This document shows positions 11,552 through 24,026 of a stretch of 64,000 nt of DNA, piece by piece. The stretch is from assembly GCA_948474755.1 (NCBI GenBank), contig CAOLHI010000149.1, positions 62,001 to 126,000 on the forward strand, in the 5' to 3' direction. Within the stretch, counting starts at the first letter, position 1. Every line of letters starts with the position of its first letter. Source of the stretch: Ctenosaura bakeri (Eukaryota; Chordata; Lepidosauria; Squamata; Iguanidae). A program made the position numbers and the translations under genes. The notes beneath the pieces were generated by a model. That model worked only from the letters and a program-made list of their open reading frames with translations, had not been told where the DNA came from and did not search any database.

Positions 11552-11713
11552 GGCCATTTCTACAGTAGCCCCATAGAGTGTTATTATTCCGCTTTCAACA
11601 TCCTATGGAATCCTGGAGTCTCTGAAGCCCCTCCCTGAACTGCAAACCCCAGGATTCCATAGGATGTTGAAAGCGGAATAATAGCACTCTAACAGGCTAG
11701 TGCGGAAATGGCC
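11552..11713. mobile_element. foldback MITE copy 3
   Basis: Ends GGCCATTTCTACAGTAGCC and CTAGTGCGGAAATGGCC. The arms with TTCCGCTTTCAACATCCTATG pair with CATAGGATGTTGAAAGCGGAA. The loop is short. It is the best preserved of the three copies. Confidence 0.85.
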
Positions 11714-12119
11714 TGGAATATTCTAAACCGAGACAAGTGGAGCAGAGTTACATATTCTTGTTTCTTTTCCGGGTTTATTCTTGATAATTTTTGCTTTTCT
11801 ATTTTTTTTAAATTGTGACTGTGAGTTAAATGTTTTCTTATTATGTATCTTAAAGTGTGGTTTTGTCAATGTTTTCTTGTTACGCATCTTAAACTGTGTC
11901 TTTTGTCAATGGTACTGGAGGCTGTTCTGAATACAAAAGCAGGAGCCTGAAGCGTCTTTTTCAAAAAAGAAAAGAAAAATCTCCTCAGTGCCACATCTTG
12001 CCACTACTTTTTCCGTAGACTCGCGGCGTCTTCAGGGACAGCCCCTGAGGAAACGATGAGATTCTGTGGGGAAAAAAACAAAAACACCCTTCCACGCACA
12101 TTCATTTGCTGTCGGGGAG
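11714..12119. other. region just upstream of the SMAD4 CpG island
   Basis: AT-rich with a local direct repeat (TTTTCTTRTTAYGYATCTTAAA at about 11831-11852 and 11871-11892). No gene. Confidence 0.4.
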
Positions 12120-12128
12120 TAGACGTCA

Positions 12129-12138
12129 ACCGGAAATC
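12129..12138 (+). promoter_or_regulatory. possible ETS-type site
   Basis: ACCGGAAATC contains the GGAA core with a CCGGAA context common in CpG-island promoters. It lies at the upstream edge of the island next to a GACGTC palindrome at 12122-12127. Both are short motifs that could occur by chance. Confidence 0.25.
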
Positions 12139-12299
12139 TTACAACGCCGCTCCCTCCCGCATTCTTCTGAGGGGAAATCCATCAAAGGTTTCACACGAGG
12201 GGAAACCATTGTGGCCCTTAGTTTGCCCCCGCCCCGCCCCCCCCCGGCTCCCTGAGCGAACATGCGCATTCGGGGCTACTGAATGGCCGACCATGTTGG

Positions 12300-12721
12300 G
12301 GGGAGGCGGAGGAGGACGAGGAAGAAGGAGAAGAACGAGAAACCCGGATGTGGCGCATGCGCCGCGGAGGCTGCTTCGGACGTGTCTGCGGCAGCGGCAG
12401 CGGCAGCAACAACAACACGACGCAGGCGGCGGCGGCGGCGGCGGCAACGGCAGCCGTCCGTTGGAACGTTCCTCGCGCTCAAGGCCCCCCTCTTTTTTTT
12501 TTTTTTTTGCGCGCGCGCGCAGTGAGGGAGCCGCGCCGTGGGCCGCGGCGGCCCCGTCCTCCCTCCCTCTCTCTCTCCCCCGGGCTGCTGCTGAGGGAAG
12601 TGGGAAGGCGAAGCGGGAGAACGCGTCGGCCGAGGAGGGGTCGGGGCGCCCAGGCCCCTCGCAGTCGGCAGGCCGCAGCGGAGGCGGCGCGGCCCCACAC
12701 GGGGTCCCGGCTGAGGCCCAG
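12300..12721 (+). other. SMAD4: SMAD4 non-coding exon 1 (5' end uncertain)
   Basis: A plausible splice donor (CAG|GTAACG, GT at 12722-12723) lies at the downstream end of the CpG island. In known vertebrate SMAD4 genes the first exon is non-coding and the ATG is in the next major exon, which fits here. The start given is a placeholder because no initiator or TATA element fixes it. Confidence 0.45.
12353..12362. promoter_or_regulatory. NRF1-type palindrome in the SMAD4 CpG island
   Basis: GCGCATGCGC is a perfect palindrome and matches the NRF1 consensus core. A second half-match, ATGCGCAT, sits upstream near 12261-12268. Placement inside the CpG island just before the inferred first exon favours a functional site, but binding is inference. 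Confidence 0.45.
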
Positions 12722-13357
12722 GTAACGCCCCCTCAGCCTCCCTTCCTACCCCCGGCGGCGGCGGCGGCGGCGGCGGCTCCTCTCCTCTCCACCCGCCTGG
12801 CCGCCTCCTTCCCCGCGTGGAACTCTGCCCGAATATCGCCTCTTCCACAGTCATTTTAATGGGTAGTCGCAAAATCTGGAAGTTTTGTGGCCGCAGTCGG
12901 GCCGGGGCAGTAACGGGGGTCTTTGTGCCCCTCCCCCCTGTAGGGTTATTTCTGTGGGCGTGTTTTACTCCGAAGTAAACCCCCTTAACTTCTGCGGGAC
13001 TTTTTCGCAACTTGTGTTTAGGATGGCAGGCGGGGAAGCTTTAACTTTTCCAGTATCCCTGGTCAGAGTGGATGGACTCTGTAGTAGTCTCGGAACGGTC
13101 CCGCCACAAGTCGTCCGCTTGGGCTTTGAAAAGTGCCCGAGATGGAGGAGGAGAAGTTTAGAGCCTAGAGGTATCGCTGCTTCTGCTGATGGCTTTTTAA
13201 AGGAACAAAGGCTGTAGGAGCCCCATAAAGATTTAGCAGATAACTCCGTGTGTATCTTGTGGCGTGAGCGTTCCTGGAGTCGTCGGTCTGCAAAAGCTCT
13301 TTGTTCCTTTTCCTCGAGTCGACTGGACGCTCTGGAATGTTTTGCTTCTATTTTCAT

Positions 13358-13495
13358 AGAATCATAGAAATGTAGAGTTGGAGGAGACCACAGGGGCCAT
13401 CCAGTCCAACCCCCTGCCATTCAGGAACACCCTCAAAGCACTCCCGACAGATGGCCATCAAGCCTCTGCTTAAAAACCCCCAAGGAAGGAGTTTT
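13358..13495 (-). mobile_element. CR1 LINE 3' end fragment
   Basis: AATCATAGAAATGTAGAGTTGG followed by CATCCAGTCCAACCCCCTG, the antisense CR1 3' tail. It matches 62393-62525 closely. It lies only about 400 bp downstream of the CpG island. Confidence 0.85.
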
Positions 13496-13544
13496 AACAG
13501 TTTTGTGATACTTGGAAAACTAACGGAATTTTATTTATTTATTT

Positions 13545-13645
13545 TGGTGGCCTGAGCACCTGATGATGGAGTGCGATCTGGACCATGAAAGCTCCTGACA
13601 CAATCTGTTAGCTTTTAAGATGCTGCACAGCTTTGTAGTAATGAA
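13545..13645 (-). repeat. dispersed repeat fragment ('catctgatga' family)
   Basis: CACCTGATGATGGAGTGCG and CATGAAAGCTCCTGACAC, then TTTTAAGATGCTGCACAG. Diverged relative of 1255-1440. Confidence 0.35.
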
Positions 13646-14532
13646 GATAATAATCAAGGTCTTCCAGCAACATGAGATGACTGTGTTTGTGGGTGTCCTT
13701 ATGTTATGCCTGGTTAGCGGCATTAAACTTAAGTTGTGCTATTTAAGGCATGAATTCACATAATTGATAGTAATGGCTTTTCAAAGTACTGTGCAGGCAC
13801 TTGCAGCGTGCTTTTCTTTTTTTCTGAACGCAAACACAAATGAAAATACCAAAGAGGTTGGCAGTATAGCAATTCATGCTGTATTAAAAGTTAGTCTGAA
13901 AAGTTCCTCCTGAATTCATACAGAATTCAGATAAAAATTCCTTATTAAGACTTTAAACATAGAAGAGGCACATGCATTGCGGAAGAGAGAGAGGTGGGTA
14001 GAGGGAGGAGAGGTTATAGGGCAGAAGCTTGGGAAAGTGTTCTACAGCGGGCTGGAAAAAAGAAGACTCGAACTGAATAATGTGTCTGAAGTTACGGTAG
14101 TATTTGGCATCTAAGAATCATAAATTATTGAGAAAAATGATTTTAAAAGCTGTTAACCTTTGTACTAGCAGGTCAGCATACACAGCTTTACATTGTTACT
14201 GAAACAAGTCTGAAACAATGTGTTGAAAAACTGTTACAGAAGTGAATGTCAGTCTTGAATGTGGGTTCCAAATCCAGATTTAGCCTTGAGGTATTGTTAG
14301 ATATTGCCCTTTAGTCTTGACTTATGGAAAAGAGGGCAAGTTACCTAGTATTCAAGAGTCTTAAGAGCTGAGAGTTGTCCACAAAAACAGCAACTCCTCA
14401 GTGCTTGCTGACTAATAACTTATATCGCTAGCCTGTTGAAATGCACATAAAGGAGTCCTAGCACTCTGTGTAGTGAAGTGCTTTCTTATAAATGGCAGTA
14501 ACTAATAACTATGTTTTCTTCTACTTTCCTAG

Positions 14533-14574
14533 GATCCATTTCTGGAGTACAGCAAGATCCAGTCCAGAGGAAAG
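14533..14574 (+). other. SMAD4: candidate small 5'UTR exon of SMAD4
   Basis: A pyrimidine tract ending in CTTTCCTAG (acceptor AG at 14531-14532) is followed by 42 nt and a donor AAAG|GTACAT. The piece lies between the CpG island and the first coding exon. It has no coding requirement, so only transcript data could confirm it. It may be a chance exon-like sequence. Confidence 0.3.
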
Positions 14575-15279
14575 GTACATACCTTGGTCTTTTGGTTCAC
14601 ATCCTGATGCTGTTTGTTTATTGATGAAGTGGAGCACTCTATATAAATTATAGTTGTGAAGTACATTTTTGGACGCAGAAAAATACTACAGAAATAAGTT
14701 AGAAAAAGTATGCAGTAGAAATAGTTTCTTAGTAGTATGCAGCCTCCAATGATGGTGGGAGTTGGAAATGCGCTTTATTAAGGAGCGGATAATGTAATAT
14801 AATGATAAAACAGATAGGTTATGCAGAATTGGGTCATATGTGTTATGAACATTTTTCTTCTGATTCAGACAGCTGCCGACCTTTGCCAGATTTTAACCTA
14901 AGAATGAGGGCCAGCTTCAGAGATGCAGTAGTTGAAGGAGGCTAGAGTACATTACTGCTGTAGAAAAGTGCTAACAGTCGTCGTTTCTAAGTGCTGAATG
15001 AGTGGTGGAGTTAGTTGGATGGTTGCTACAGTCCTTGCATGGACAAGTTTATTGTAGGTAAGCTTTTCTTCCAAGAGTTAGTAGAGTAAAAATTCTTTTT
15101 ACTAATTGTGGAAGCATTGTGAGCATTGTAGATTGGGAATATATAACAAGAATGTGGTGGCATTATTATACCTTTTCAGTCTGTGATGCTAACAATTCTT
15201 CAACCCTTCCCCAGTCAGTCTACTAATTGATTGGAAGTATATAGTGATGCTACCTTATTAGAAATGTGAGAAAGCATTG

Positions 15280-15504
15280 TGGGGTGGTGGTTTGAGTGGT
15301 GGACTGTAACTCTGGAGACCAGGGTTCAGATCCCTGCTCAGCCATGGAAACCCACTGAATGAACTTGGGCAGGTCACATTCTTCCTTAGAGAAAGGCAAA
15401 GGCAAACACCTTCTGGACAGATCTTGCCAAGAAAACCCCATAATAGGTTTGCCTTAGGGTCATTGTAAGTTAGAAATGACTTGAAGGCATAGAACAACAA
15501 AATT
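15280..15504 (+). mobile_element. tRNA-derived SINE, near full length
   Basis: TGGTGGTTTGAGTGGTGGACTG (box-A side), then GACCAGGGTTCAGATCCC (box B), the body AAGAAAACCCCATAATAGG and the tail ATGACTTGAAGGCATAGAACAACAA. Confidence 0.88.
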
Positions 15505-16689
15505 AGGAGAGTACCTTTAAACTTATTTGAGCTATCACTACCAGGTAATCTTTTTTTAATATGAGGACTCAGTTTCCTAAATACCGCTGTTTCTGTGAAC
15601 CTTTTAGAAGTATCCATTACCTTTCAGCTGTGATTACTTTCTGATGCTACGGTTAAACTTTAAAAAGTTAAACCTGTACATTTTTTACCCCTGGGAAGTT
15701 AGATGACCTTCTATTGCAGCTCTAGAAAGTTCTCCTTCTGCCTTTTTACTGGCACTGATACTGTTCTGCCCATTCCAATAATTCCCTCAGCTCCCTGTTG
15801 TGCAGTTATTGAGCACTTTCCCCATCACATGCAGTCTGTTAGTGGATGTGTTACCATTCTGGTTCATAAAAGGCTTTGCTGTTTTGTTGTAACTTATTTT
15901 ATGTCATTTGTGTTGAGTTTGGGGGAATCTGAGATTACTATCTCAATTTCCTAGGCACTCTGTTTTTTCTTTTTTCCTTTCATAAACAGCACTATGCTGT
16001 AAACACCATTTTCTAGCTTAACTCTCCCACTCTTGTCCTTAGATGGAATTCTCCCATTCTTTAAAAAAACACACACATCCACACCCCGTCCAAGAGTGTC
16101 GCATTGCTAGTTTAAGTTAGAGATGTTCCCTTCACAGTTATTTTCAGAGCTTTTTTTTTACTTCTGACAGAAGTAAATGTTTGTATGATTTAGCCCACAC
16201 TTTCATATCTCACACTGCTTATGCAACTCTGCTTAAATTTCTTTTATCTTTAGTCATTTTATTACCCTTTTGTGTACAATCATGTCTGCTCTTAATACAG
16301 AGTAAGCTGAAAATGGTTTTTGAGTTTTTTGTAAAGAGTGCTTTGGTGCAAAGGTCAGAATAAACAGCATTTTATTTTATACCGTTCTTTTTGGTTCTTG
16401 GATGGAATATTCTTGGATGGATTATTCCACAGTTATGCCACTGGGAAATCCAGATGTATGCACCTCATTGCAAAGAGAACAGGCATATTGTTACTGGCTT
16501 CCATTTTAATGCCAGTTGAGTTTTATATTCTGTAAAGCATAAATTTTGATCCATCAGTTCTGAGACTATTGTGCCATTAAACATTTAACATACATGTTTT
16601 GGTAGTGATTCTAGAACTGAACATGTTTTCTATTCTGAAATCACTTTAATATCACCCAGTGCTTTTTATATCACCACAGTCTGTAAGGC

Positions 16690-16808
16690 AGGCACAGAGA
16701 ACTTGTTGCTTTCCAGATATAATTGGACCCCATCTCCAATGACCCTCTGCCATCACAGCCAATGATCAAGCTTGAAGAGAATTTTAGTTCAGTAACATCT
16801 GGAGGATC
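16690..16808 (+). repeat. short MITE-like repeat
   Basis: GCTTTCCAGATATAATTGGACC at the left and AGTAACATCTGGAGGATCATA at the right. An inverted arrangement of the CCAGATGTTG family. Confidence 0.35.
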
Positions 16809-19407
16809 ATAGGTTTGGAATCCTTGTTTTAAGGTTTTCTAAAAAGATTCTCATTACCCTCTGTGGAGTAAAAGGAACAGAATCTTTTCATAGTTTCTGT
16901 ATTTCTCTGGAACATATTCTTCAGATTTCCTTCTTACTGAGATTGCCATCTTAGTTTGTTAAATGGTTATGCTGGTTAAATGGGTTTTCTTGATTAATAT
17001 ATTATCTAAGATATTTGGATATAGTTCTTATTCTGGTGTCTTTTTGGAAACCGTTTTGAGAGCTTTCTAAGGCTATACATTAGAATATAACTTAAACTGT
17101 TTTAATTAAAATATCTCAGGCTTTTCATAAAGAAAGCAAGCAAATATATATGCTTCCCAGGGGAAAGGAGCACATGGGGACGTATAAGGATCAAATGGAC
17201 TGAAACACTCAGTTGATGGGTGTGTTGCTTAATCACACTTTCCTGGTTCCTCTTCTACTACTATTTGAACCTTTTTTAAAAAAAAATCCTTATAAGTCAC
17301 AAAATTTAAATACAAAGAAAAGGGTCACTGAGAGACACACCTGAATGTGCTGCTTGTTGCATGAATCAGTTGAAGCAGATTTAGATTAAAAAACTTATTT
17401 GTAGTTTACATCTTTGTGTAAATTCGCTGGATTTAATGGCATGTTTTATCGAAATCCTCTTACAAATCCACAAGTAAATTTTCACTGATCAGTATCAGTA
17501 AGTTATTGTTTAAAATAGAAGTAATAAAGGTTTTAGAATCTTAAGGCAAATCCTCTGTTCCTTAGGTACTTACTGCTGGGTTGATATTTTCAGATTTTCA
17601 GGCTTGCAGTTATAAATCTATAGCACATGGTTTGGGAACTGGGAGGCCATTGGCCTCCCTTCCTGTTCAACAGTGTTAATTACAACCTCAGTGGATGTTA
17701 ATAGGAAACAGTTCAACTTAATTGCTGCTGTGGATGAGCAGTCGTAGCTGGGGAAGGAAGAGTTAAACTTTCACTCCTGCTTCAGTACTGTTGGGGTGGG
17801 GTTAGAAGAAGGGCTTAATAAATGAAAATAATTCACTGGTATAATGTAATTTTACATGTGTTAAACTGTTTCTCAAGGCATTTTGATCAGAAATACAGGC
17901 AGGAAGGAGACAGTTTCCCACATAAGTGGCTTGCCTGTATTCCTTTTTGGAGCCCACTTCATACTGTATGTAATTTAACAGTGAGCATCTTTGAACTCAG
18001 TGAGGCATGCTTTTGAGTAAATAGGCTTAGGATTGCATGCCAGTTTGAACATATCTGCAGTCTGAAAGAGAAGAACCACCAGTTTTTTTAATTGTCAAAG
18101 TCATCCCTGTTTTGGAAACTTCAAAGCAACTAATATCACAGGCATCCTGCCAAGTGGCTATTTATGAGGGTGTAGTTATTGGATTTCTTGTTATTTATTT
18201 CTGTTCACCCTTTTCTGTCTTTGCAGTGGCTCCTGGTTTTTTCCTCATTTGTTGCATTTCTTATTGGTTTTTTGTTATGTTTTGTTTTTATTCTTCTGTT
18301 CTCTTCATTGAGACGTTTGTAAAAAGCAGCATGTAAGTCCTAAAAGTGATAGATTTGTTTTTGACCATAAGTTATAGAGGATATTAGTTTTAAAGGTAGT
18401 GAACACCATTAACTTCAGTACAACACTATTGGATTAGTTATGGATATTTTTGGAACAAGTCACTTCATATGCCAAACTATTAGGAAAGTGTTGTAATTAA
18501 CAATATGAGTATGCTGTGCACATGCATTGATAAATGTTGGTAGATATTAAAGTGTGCAGACTTAAATACTTGGAATTCTTGGGGTTTGGTCATTAAAATA
18601 AATTTCATATTTTCAATAACCGTAATTAATATATTTCTGCCAGTTCAAGATGGGAGATATATATGTATATATGTATGTGTATATATATAGAGAGAGGTAG
18701 TTATGAATAATTTATATAAAACCAAACTTTGTTCCATGATTTGCTTTTTTATGATAGAAAAGGCAAATTTTCTTGCTTGTTTTATTTTTTCACCTTTGAA
18801 TAAATTAATCCAAACAAAAAATCTGTTCCTTCTGTTAAACTAGATTATTGCTACACTAACCTCTAGTTGATTGAATTCTTTGAATGGCTTACATTTGTCC
18901 AGTAGTATGACTTTTTCTTAATTACATTATCATCATACACACTTCCTGAATAATTCACTTTAGTCCTAAAATTTATTATAAATGGTTTCAGTGATGATGA
19001 TTACTGAATTTATGTGCCATATTTTCAGCAGCTAAATACCTAGCTTAGTATTAGATTATTGGCAAGGAAATGAGTTGAGGTTAGAGCTTAAGTCCATTAG
19101 ATCATTTAATACACTTTAATTTTCTGCTTGGATAGTTAGAGTTCTATCTAATATTTAAATAGTATATGTTCCTAATACTTTTGCTATAGTGTTTAACATT
19201 TTGGGTTTGATTTCATCTGTTTTTGTGAGGATGGTGTTTGTTCATTATTAAAATTATTTATTGTTTCTTTTTGGATGCCAGTTTTCCAGGGCAGCTAACG
19301 ATTAACATAAAAAGATACATTAAGAAAAATCATGGCCCATATTAAAGCATGAAAATTCATAAGAATCCTTCCCACAGAAGAGTTTATGATAGAAAAAACT
19401 GTGGAGG

Positions 19408-20500
19408 GAGGTCTAGAATTGTAGAGTTGGGAGAGACCACAAGGGCTATCCAATACATCTGCCTGTCATGCAGGAATGCACAAAGCACTCTGAACAGATG
19501 GCCACCCAGCCTCTGTTTAAAAACCTCCGAAGAAGGAGACTCCACCACACTCCCAGGCAATATATTCCCTGTCAAACTGCTTTTATCATCAGAAAGTTCT
19601 TCCTAATGTTTAGATGGAATTTCTTTGCTTGTAGTGTGAAGCCATTGCTCTGTGTCCTAGTCTCTGGAGCAGCAGAAAACAAGCTTGCTCCATCTTCCAT
19701 ATTATATTCTTTCAAATATTTAAACATGGGCTATCATGATACTTCTTAAGCTTCTTTCTCAAGACTAAACATACTCAGCTCCCTAAGCTGCTCCTCATAG
19801 GACATGGTTTCCAGGCCTCTTACCATTTTGGTTGCCCTTCTCTGGGCTTGTTTTAGCTTGTCAATATCCTTTTTGAATTGCGTTGCCCAGAACTGGACAC
19901 AGTACTTTAGGTGCAGTCTGACCAAAGCAGAATAGAGTGGTACTATTACTTCCTTTGGCCTAGACACTATGCTCGTGTTAATGCAGCCTAGAATCAAATT
20001 AGCTTTTTTAGTTTTCCCATCATACTGTTGACTCATGTTTAGCTTGTGGCCTACTAAGACTGTTAAATCCCTTTCACATGGACTGTGGTCAAGCCAGGTG
20101 TCACCCATCCTATATCCGTTCATTCATTCCTTTCACCTACCATGCTTGTCACTCTATCAAAAGAGAAAAGATTAGTCTGGCGTGGCTTGTTTTTGAGAAA
20201 TCCATGTTGACTTTTAGTGATCATGGCATTCCTTTCTAAATGCTTACAGACTGTTTGTTTAATGATCCGCTCTAGAATTTTTCCTGGTATTGATGTCAGG
20301 GTGACTGAGTGGCAATTGTTTGAGTTCTCTTCCCTCTGCACTTTTTTTGAAGATGGGGACAATATTGGCCCTCCTCCAGTTTGCAGCAACTTCACCTGTG
20401 CTCCAGGAATTTTCAAAGATTATTGCCAGTAGTTTTGAAACTATGTATGCTTTGGATATAGTTCATTGAGCCCTGGATACTTGAGTCTAGCTAAAGTTGA
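19408..20500 (-). pseudogene. CR1 LINE, internally deleted
   Basis: Antisense CR1. The 3' tail is at 19408 and the ORF2 C-terminal frame at 19746-20123 contains LNMSQQYDG, VPLYSALVRLHLKYCVQFWA and RRATKMVRG. An upstream RT piece at 20120-20416 contains IPGKILERIIKQ and QHGFLKN. Compared with the copy at 62.4-64 kb, about 440 bp carrying the RT core (including the FADD box) is missing at about 20120-20140. Nonfunctional relic. Confidence 0.85.
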
Positions 20501-21539
20501 CTGTGGAGCCCTTCCCACAAGTCACTTGTTGATTAAGTTACTGTGTGGGGAGAGAACAGTTCAGCTTGACCAGCCTCTTCGGTGGTCTTCAACAGCCTTT
20601 CTGTCTTGGAATCTTTCCCACAAGTTGGTTGTGGAGAAAGGGGAAAAAATCTTAATAAACGGTCCTTCATAAAGAACTTCTGTATGGGTAGTGCTGTATG
20701 TTGTGTTTAAATATCTATGTTTAAAGTGTTCAGCATGCATTTTAGGTCACGTGTGTCAGTTTATCTTTTTTGAAACACTTTTTTCCACCTGAGCAGATGA
20801 GTGAGAAATTAATCAACTAGGTGTAGTCTTTCTTAACAACCCCCCAACTAGAAAGCAGAGGGAGCTGATTAAAATATTTTTTAAAAATCAACATTAGCAA
20901 AATATGGTACCCCAAATCACACCAGTTCTCTGATATTGGTAAGTGTGATCCCAGCACCTAGCACCAAGAGAGAATGTAGCTGAATCATCTGGTTACCAAT
21001 AAACATAATGACCTGTATTTCAGTTCATCTGTCCCACATATTGTAACCTAAGACTGCTTCTGCAACATTAAAGAAATTGCAGTATGTCCCCTGCATCCTC
21101 ATGACCAGTATGCACAATTTTGTTTACTCTGAAATGCAGTCTGAAAATAATAATTTGAATCTCTTTTTGTGACCACATGCTGTTGTTAAATTTTATGTTT
21201 TTATCAATTGTGCACTGGTTTTGGACTGCTAATAATGGCTACAAAAGCCTTTTTTTCTCTTAGATTTTAAAATTCTGTTCAGGGACTTCAGTCTGAGCAG
21301 TATACTTGTTTTTTATTACTCACAGTTAGGTCCAAGAACATATCTCCTATGGATACGGGGAGTGTACTATACTTGACATTCATTGGAATATATTTATTTG
21401 TAAAATGACTTTGTACAAAAAAATACTTCTTTTATAAATTCTTTAAAAATTATGTACTTTTAAAAATGTTTTAAAGAGGTAATCATAAAAATACATAATC
21501 ACAACTTGAAAATATTAAAACGTAGGAAGAGGAGCCAAA

Positions 21540-21790
21540 AAGTTCAGTACAGAAATAAACTTCAAAATTTCAAATGTGTCTCCTTCCAGAGAGAGAATTC
21601 CATAGATAGAGCCACACAAAGAAGGCATTCTTCATTGTGTAACACAACTTATATAGGTAGACCCTAAAAAGAACCCCTCAAATAGTTTGTTTCAACTGAT
21701 GAGGGTGGAAACTCTTTTCTATGTCTACCTTAGTCCCAGCTGTATAGGGCTTTCAAGGCAAGTGCCAGCACCTTAAATTATTCTTACAAA
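21540..21790 (-). repeat. unclassified LINE/SINE-like remnant
   Basis: AGAGAATTCCATAGATAGAGCC and later CCCAGCTGTATAGGGCTTTC resemble antisense 3' sequences of sauropsid LINEs. Tentative. Confidence 0.3.
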
Positions 21791-21937
21791 AAGACTGAGA
21801 GGTAGTAAAAAATCTTTTAAGTAACAGTTTAATATGTTTCATTTGCCTGACCTGTAACTTGTATTTTGCATTAAGTATCCTTTCCAGACAGTCATCTGCA
21901 TGTGAAAAATAGTGTGTTACTTAGACATAAATGTTTG

Positions 21938-22167
21938 TTGTGTTGTTGTTGTGCACCTTCAAGTCATTTGCTACTTACAGTGATCCTAAGATGAAGCTAC
22001 CATGGAGTTTTCTTGGCAAGATTTATTCAGAGGAGATTTGCCATTACTTACCTCTGAGACTGAGAGAATGTGACTTGCCCAAGGTCACCCATGGCTGAGT
22101 GGAGATTTGAATCTTGATCTCCAGAGTCATGATCCAGTGCTCAAACCACTGCATCATACTGGCTCTC
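21938..22167 (-). mobile_element. tRNA-derived SINE, near full length
   Basis: TTGTTGTTGTGCACCTTCAAG at the left, TTTTCTTGGCAAGATTTATTC, CTGAGACTGAGAGAATGTGAC and the head AGTGCTCAAACCACTGCATC. Confidence 0.88.
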
Positions 22168-24026
22168 ACATGGAAGTTTACTGAGCATGAAAAACCATAG
22201 TCAGGCCATTTCTTTCCAGGCATGATCATAGTTGGCGTTCCAGCCTCATTAGGAGAATGATGCTTCATTTTTCCCTCATTGGTTTCTGGTGACATACTCT
22301 ACCTGGGTCTGTGAGCACCCCCAAATTACAAAAGTGCTCCCTTGTGGGAATCCAACTTTGTTTAGAACGTGGTGATTATCCTCTTGTAGGATAAACAAAG
22401 AATCTACCAACAATGCTTCTGCTTGTTTAGACTAAGTGCCAGTTTGTTAGCTCTCTTCTAGTTTATTGCTTGATCATGGTTACTGATTTACCAGTCAAAT
22501 CATGTCAGTCTATTTGGATATAAAAGAGAAGATCTGGAGTCATTTGCATATGTTAGGGGGAACAGTGGTCAAAGAAAAGAGATTGCAAAGGTTGACAAAG
22601 CTTTGGGGGCCTTGGCTAGACTATGTATCTAGGAAAGGAGGAACATGCAGGGAAGGAGATTGTGGATATGATTTGTAAAGTGTGCTCTCAAATGTTGTGT
22701 CTTCATTGTTCAAGTACCTCTTTGGGACAGAAGTATCCTGAGGAATAGAAAAAGGCAGCATGATACAGCAGCACAATGCTATAAATTGGAAGTGCAACCA
22801 TCTACTTTGGGTTTTGTTGCTATAATCCCATAAATCAGCTTGAATTGGTATTTTCTTGTGACAGACCTAAACCACACATGCAGAAAGGGTATGTGTATGA
22901 TGGGTTTGGAGTGCAGCAAAGATATTTGTGCAGTGCTAATATTTCTTGGAGCTGATTTTATAACTTCCCAGTTATTCTAAATGTCGGTGGGATTTTAGGC
23001 TGTAATTGTAAATTGTAAATTATCCTGTGATTGACTATATCAGTATATTTATCAGGCTTCTAGAATGGCTTTCACAAAGGAAAGTTTTATAGGTTCCTCA
23101 GTATTGAATAGAGGGGAGGCATTTAAAGAAAACAGTTTTCTGTTTTACACAGACAAATAACAATTTAAAACTTTGGTTTTTAAAATACAGAGCCTGAAAT
23201 GCCCTGTTAGTATTTCTGTTACTATTGGTGGTCTGTAATGGATTTCCCATGAGACTAGTCTACTTTTGATGACATTATATAATTTCATAATTATACTTGG
23301 ATTAAAATTAGTAACATTTCAGGATTGAAATCTTTAGATAATGTAGGATATAGGCTATTTTTTTAAGTTAACCCTGGGTTTCCAGTTTCTTCCTGATCTC
23401 CAGTTTAAAGGGGAATAGAACATTATTGTTTTTTTAACCCAAAAGAATCATATTTCTAAATTTAAATCAGATTTCTTTTGAGGAAAATTTAAAAAAAATA
23501 CAGAAACTTCCATGACTAATTTAAAAGCTAAATCTTATTACAAACCTGGCCCAATTTTACCATCTCATAAAAATGAATTAGTTGTCTGACTTGCACATTT
23601 CAGTTACTTACGGTCAAATATGACAGAGCAGGAAAGCTCTTGTCTGTTTGAGAATAAAAATGACTGCAAGTGTGCGGAAGATGTGATTTTCCACGTACTT
23701 AAGATCTAGTTATAGATGTTCTAAGGAAATAAAAAATTGAAAGTTTTAGAAACTTTTTTTAAAAAGCAAACAAAAGTGTGCAGTGGCCAAGTGGTCTTTG
23801 GGTGCCCAGTTTAAAATATACCACTATATGTGTATGGCTCCCTAAGGCCTTCCATGTTTGCTGTTTTGTCTGTTTCCCAGGGAGTGCTGTTCCTGCTATA
23901 ATGCTTCTGTAAAGGATTGCGCATACCCATGGATGAGCAAATAAATGTTATGTTAAAATGTAAAGCACAACCAGCAAATGTGTAGCAATTCTGTAGTATT
24001 TAAGTTTGAGTTTAGTAAACATATGG

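Larger units (their letters stand above)
12120..12960 (+). promoter_or_regulatory. SMAD4: CpG island, inferred SMAD4 promoter and first exon
   Basis: This stretch is abruptly GC- and CpG-rich between AT-rich flanks. It holds GGC/GCC triplet runs near 12424-12450 and 12748-12778, a T-run and a GCGC run near 12496-12520, and no TATA box that I can see. It is the only CpG island upstream of the SMAD4 coding exons on the same strand, so it is the natural promoter. A CpG-island, TATA-less promoter fits a broadly expressed signalling gene. The exact transcription start cannot be read from sequence. Confidence 0.8.

Noticed and set aside
1..12000. Exons of neighbouring genes expected near SMAD4 (such as ELAC1)
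   Set aside because: I searched by eye for recognisable coding blocks upstream and saw none. The region contains only repeats and unassigned sequence.
12056..12859. 267-codon open frame (and opposing 244-codon frame) at the CpG island
   Set aside because: Compositionally driven by GGC/GCC repeats. No domain, and frames are open on both strands, as expected for high GC. The region fits a promoter and non-coding exon.
15280..15504. tRNA gene
   Set aside because: Box-A and box-B-like sequences belong to a SINE family repeated across the window. No cloverleaf is evident.
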